From positions 1 to 64,000 of the forward strand of contig NZ_SSBJ01000006.1 of the NCBI RefSeq assembly GCF_004795055.1: a stretch of DNA of 64,000 nt, written 5' to 3'. Every line of letters starts with the position of its first letter. Position 1 is the first letter of the stretch. Source of the DNA: Streptomyces sp. A1136. Lineage in GTDB: Bacteria; Actinomycetota; Actinomycetes; Streptomycetales; Streptomycetaceae. The notes under the pieces were generated by a model that saw only the letters and a program-made list of their open reading frames with translations, did no database searches and was not told the origin of the DNA. This document shows, piece by piece, positions 61,060 through 64,000 of the stretch. Made by a program: the position numbers and the translations under genes.

Positions 61060-62565
61060 ATGACCTCCTCTTCTTCCCCTTCCCAGGACGCGCGGGACGC
61101 ACAGGACGTGCAGGACTCGCCGAGCTTCACCGAGAGCCTTCGGGCCGATGCCCTGATGGAAGAGGACGTCGCCTGGAGCCACGACATCGACGGAGACCGC
61201 GACGGCGACCAGTTCGAGCGCTCGGAGCGCGCCGCCCTGCGCCGCGTCGTCGGCCTCTCCACCGAACTCGAGGACGTCACCGAGGTCGAGTACCGACAGC
61301 TCCGCCTGGAGCGCGTCGTACTCGTCGGTGTCTGGACCTCCGGCACCGTGGACGACGCCGAGAACTCCCTCGCGGAACTCGCGGCGCTCGCCGAGACCGC
61401 AGGCGCGCTCGTACTCGACGGCGTGATCCAGCGCCGCGACAAGCCCGACCCGGCCACCTTCATCGGTTCCGGCAAGGCCCGCGAGCTGCGTGACATCGTC
61501 ATGGAGAGCGGCGCGGACACCGTCGTGTGTGACGGCGAGCTCAGTCCCGGCCAGCTCATCGCCCTCGAAGACGTCGTCAAGGTGAAGGTCGTCGACCGGA
61601 CCGCCCTCATCCTCGACATCTTCGCCCAGCACGCCAAGTCCCGAGAGGGCAAGGCGCAGGTCGCCCTCGCGCAGATGCAGTACATGCTGCCGCGGCTGCG
61701 CGGCTGGGGCGCGTCGCTGTCCCGACAGATGGGCGGCGGCGGCGGTGGCGGCATGGCCACCCGAGGCCCCGGTGAGACCAAGATCGAGACCGACAGGCGA
61801 CGCATCCGCGAGAAGATGGCGAAGATGCGCCGGGAGATCGCGGAGATGAAGACCGGCCGCGACATCAAGCGGCAGGAGCGGCGTCGCAACAAGGTGCCCT
61901 CGGTCGCCATCGCCGGCTACACCAACGCGGGCAAGTCCTCGCTGCTCAACCGCCTCACCGGCGCGGGCGTGCTGGTGGAGAACGCGCTGTTCGCCACCCT
62001 CGACCCGACCGTGCGCCGGGCCGAGACGCCCTCGGGCCGGGTCTACACCCTGGCCGACACCGTCGGCTTCGTCCGGCACCTGCCCCACCACCTGGTCGAG
62101 GCGTTCCGCTCCACGATGGAGGAGGTCGGCGACTCCGACCTCATCCTGCACATCGTGGACGGCTCGCACCCGGCCCCGGAGGAGCAGCTGGCGGCGGTCC
62201 GCGAGGTCATCCGCGAGGTCGGCGCGGTCAACGTGCCCGAGATCGTGGTGATCAACAAGGCGGACGCGGCGGACCCGCTGGTCCTCCAGCGCCTGCTGCG
62301 CATCGAGCGGCACTCCATCGCGGTCTCCGCGCGGACCGGCATGGGCATCGAGGAACTCCTCGCGCTCATCGACACCGAGCTGCCCCGACCGGAGGTCGAG
62401 GTGGAGGCCCTGGTGCCGTACACCCGCGGCTCGCTGATCGCCCGGGCACACGCCGAGGGCGAGGTCATCTCCGAGGAGCACACCCCGGAGGGCACCCTGC
62501 TCAAGGCGCGGGTCCACCAGGAGCTGGCCGCGGACCTGGCACCGTACGTGCCGGCGAAGCACTGA
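61060..62565 (+). CDS. hflX: Ribosome-associated GTPase HflX
   Basis: A 501-residue GTPase that binds the 50S subunit and splits stalled ribosomes. The HflX domain (about 95-280, with QRRDKPDPATFIGSGKARELR and the Gly-rich LRGWGASLSRQMGGGGGGG) is followed by the G domain with G1 GYTNAGKSS, G3 DTVGFV and G4 NKAD. AAGGA is four bases before the ATG. The gene follows dapF and rsh as in other actinobacteria and ends at a strong terminator. Confidence 0.95.
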   Translation: MTSSSSPSQDARDAQDVQDSPSFTESLRADALMEEDVAWSHDIDGDRDGDQFERSERAALRRVVGLSTELEDVTEVEYRQLRLERVVLVGVWTSGTVDDAENSLAELAALAETAGALVLDGVIQRRDKPDPATFIGSGKARELRDIVMESGADTVVCDGELSPGQLIALEDVVKVKVVDRTALILDIFAQHAKSREGKAQVALAQMQYMLPRLRGWGASLSRQMGGGGGGGMATRGPGETKIETDRRRIREKMAKMRREIAEMKTGRDIKRQERRRNKVPSVAIAGYTNAGKSSLLNRLTGAGVLVENALFATLDPTVRRAETPSGRVYTLADTVGFVRHLPHHLVEAFRSTMEEVGDSDLILHIVDGSHPAPEEQLAAVREVIREVGAVNVPEIVVINKADAADPLVLQRLLRIERHSIAVSARTGMGIEELLALIDTELPRPEVEVEALVPYTRGSLIARAHAEGEVISEEHTPEGTLLKARVHQELAADLAPYVPAKH

Positions 62566-62593
62566 CGCCGCCGACACCGGCCGCACGACATGA

Positions 62594-62625
62594 GAGAGGG
62601 CCCCCGCCGACGCGGGGGCCCTCTC
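62594..62625. terminator. Bidirectional terminator between hflX and protease gene
   Basis: GAGAGGGCCCCCGC (62594-62607) pairs perfectly with its complement (62612-62625) over a CGAC loop. It serves the two convergent genes. Confidence 0.88.
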
Positions 62626-62634
62626 CGTCTTCGC

Positions 62635-63813
62635 CTACTTGAACTTGTTGCTCACCGCGGTGTACACGCCCTTGGCCTCCGGGCCCAACCGCGGACCGGC
62701 CAACCAACCCGCCTTGGCGGGACCGATCGACGTGTTCGACACCAGCGCGGGCTTGCCGTCCGCGCCCGCCGCGACCCAGCCGCCACCCGAGGAACCGCCG
62801 GTCATCGTGCAGCCGATGCGGTACATCACCGGGGCGGCCGCCGTCAGCGACAGCCGGCCGGGCTTGTCCGTGCACTGGAACGCACGCTGACCGTCGAACG
62901 GGGCCGCCGCCGGGTAACCCGTCGCCGTGATGCTCGCGACCTTCTGCACCGCCGGGGCCGCGAACTCCACCGGCAGCGCCGAGCCGACCGTCTCCTCCAG
63001 GGACTTGCCCGATCCCTTCTCCGGGGTCACGTGCAGCACCGCGAAGTCGTACGGGGCGCCCGCCCCGCCCGTCGGACCGCCCGTCGCGATCCACTGGTCC
63101 GAGGTCTGCGCCCAGTCGCTCCACCACACGCCGTACGGAGCCACCTGGTCCCGCGGTGCCCCCTTGAGCTGCGCCGCGGTCTTGCCCGCGTTGTTGTAGG
63201 AGGGGACGAAGGCGATGTTGCGGTACCAACCGCCGGCCTTGCCGGCGTGCACGCAGTGGCCCGCGGTCCAGACCAGGTTGGACTTGCCGGGGTGGGCCGG
63301 GTCCTTCACGACCGTCGCCGAGCAGACCATCGAGCCTTCCGGCCCGTCGAAGAAGACCTTGCCGGACGCGGGGACGTTGGCGTGGTACGGAGCGTCCGCC
63401 TGCTTCGCCACCACCGGTGCGGGGGTGGGGTCGGTGACGCCCTGGTCCTTGCCGGCGTCTGGGTCGACGGCCGGGGGCTGCGGCGTCTTGTCGGCGTCAC
63501 GCATCCGGTCCGGGTCCCACAGGCCCTCGATGACCGGGTTGATGTAGTCGCCCGCCTCGCGGAGCCAGTCCTCCCGCTTCCAGTTCTTCCACGCACCCCC
63601 CTTCCACTTCTCCATGTCTATGCCGTGCTGCTTCAGCTTGTCCTTGATGTCGTCCGGGATCTTGATCCCGTCGGTGGAACCGGACGGCAGGCTGGCCGCC
63701 ACGCTCGGCTTGGCGTCGCCGCCGGCCTGGTCGTCACCGGGCCCGCAGGCCGCGGCCGTCCACACGAGCGCGACCGCGCACAGCGTCGCGGTGACCGGTC
63801 GGTTCGGTCGCAT
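62635..63813 (-). CDS. Trypsin-like serine protease lipoprotein
   Basis: A 392-residue exported protein. The signal peptide ends in a lipobox-like TAAAC (Cys24). A charged linker of about 110 residues rich in Lys, Asp and Trp (KWKGGAWKNWKREDWLREAG) precedes the protease domain, with His in WTAGHCVH, Asp in APYDFAVLHV and Ser in TGGSSGGGW. It differs from the protease at 31684 in anchoring and length. A longer open frame to 63954 has no signal peptide in place and is rejected. AGGGGG lies upstream of the ATG. Confidence 0.85.
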   Translation of the reverse strand: MRPNRPVTATLCAVALVWTAAACGPGDDQAGGDAKPSVAASLPSGSTDGIKIPDDIKDKLKQHGIDMEKWKGGAWKNWKREDWLREAGDYINPVIEGLWDPDRMRDADKTPQPPAVDPDAGKDQGVTDPTPAPVVAKQADAPYHANVPASGKVFFDGPEGSMVCSATVVKDPAHPGKSNLVWTAGHCVHAGKAGGWYRNIAFVPSYNNAGKTAAQLKGAPRDQVAPYGVWWSDWAQTSDQWIATGGPTGGAGAPYDFAVLHVTPEKGSGKSLEETVGSALPVEFAAPAVQKVASITATGYPAAAPFDGQRAFQCTDKPGRLSLTAAAPVMYRIGCTMTGGSSGGGWVAAGADGKPALVSNTSIGPAKAGWLAGPRLGPEAKGVYTAVSNKFK

Positions 63814-64000
63814 GTCGTAAGTCCCCCTGGTGGTTCGAGGCGTTGAACGGGGTGCGGTGCTCCCGGCACGCCCCTTCGCGCGCCGCCGGCACAGCACCCC
63901 ACTATGCCGCTGCGGTTCAGGACGACACAGGCCGGGGCCGCGGTTCCACTTCACGGGCCGTCTGCCACCGCGCGCCCAAGGATCTTCCGCCCACCCGTGA

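Noticed and set aside
63814..64000. A start of the protease lipoprotein further upstream, or another gene at the right edge
   Set aside because: The extension is Arg-rich and would bury the signal peptide; the last 187 bases hold no convincing gene or motif.

Overview
The window is about 71% G+C and comes from a Streptomyces chromosome, or a very close relative. The evidence is the GC-rich third-codon pattern, frequent GTG starts, typical Streptomyces families (a HAMP-array hybrid kinase with OsaB partner, ClgR, a GluABCD importer, a CinA C-terminal protein) and a gene order (ftsK, rimO, pgsA, cinA, clgR, DUF3046, recA-recX, miaB, miaA, dapF, rsh, hflX) that follows the core of the S. coelicolor chromosome as I remember it. 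The same order is partly shared with mycobacteria. No prophage, insertion sequence or CRISPR array was seen. The region is mostly core genome with a few accessory inserts.

Layout. 1-403: the 3' end of a 23S rRNA, a 5S rRNA, a tRNA-Thr(GGT) and a strong terminator. 0.5-10.4 kb: a small membrane protein, a SpoIIE-type phosphatase, and the divergent osaA/osaB osmoadaptation two-component genes. 10.5-17.8 kb: ftsK, a RodZ-like protein, rimO, pgsA, cinA and clgR. 17.9-25.4 kb: leftward SDR, nei, a lipoprotein and the giant helicase lhr. 25.5-33.0 kb: an AraC regulator with the AzlCD amino-acid exporter, a terpene-cyclase-like orphan, DUF3046, an AI-2E-type permease, a Clp_N/HTH protein, a secreted trypsin-like protease and a VOC protein. 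33.2-35.0 kb: recA-recX. 35.0-41.4 kb: leftward cysteine dioxygenase-rhodanese operon with a Cys-rich leader peptide, an FAD monooxygenase and gluABCD. 41.7-43.8 kb: a two-component pair. 43.8-51.0 kb: a GH85 / GH5 / LacI / ROK glycan locus and an orphan TAXI protein. 51.1-63.8 kb: miaB, a LigB-like protein, two small genes, miaA, a membrane protein, dapF, an RSH enzyme, an M1 peptidase, hflX and a second trypsin-like lipoprotein.

How the genes fit together. DNA repair is prominent. recA carries both a LexA-type box and a perfect RecA-NDp (PafBC-type) promoter motif, and lhr carries the same motif placed to make a leaderless mRNA. nei sits near lhr. MiaA and MiaB act in series on tRNA A37, and RimO is the paralogous ribosomal methylthiotransferase. 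GH85, GH5, ROK and LacI together suggest release and use of N-glycan cores. The leader peptide upstream of the cysteine dioxygenase suggests cysteine-sensitive control of cysteine catabolism.

The most interesting signals are regulatory: a leaderless 28-codon uORF ending in a Cys-rich stretch, the two damage-type promoters, a consistent TANNNT-N6/7-start pattern at about 15 genes, and an inverted repeat spanning the -35 and spacer of the Clp_N/HTH gene.
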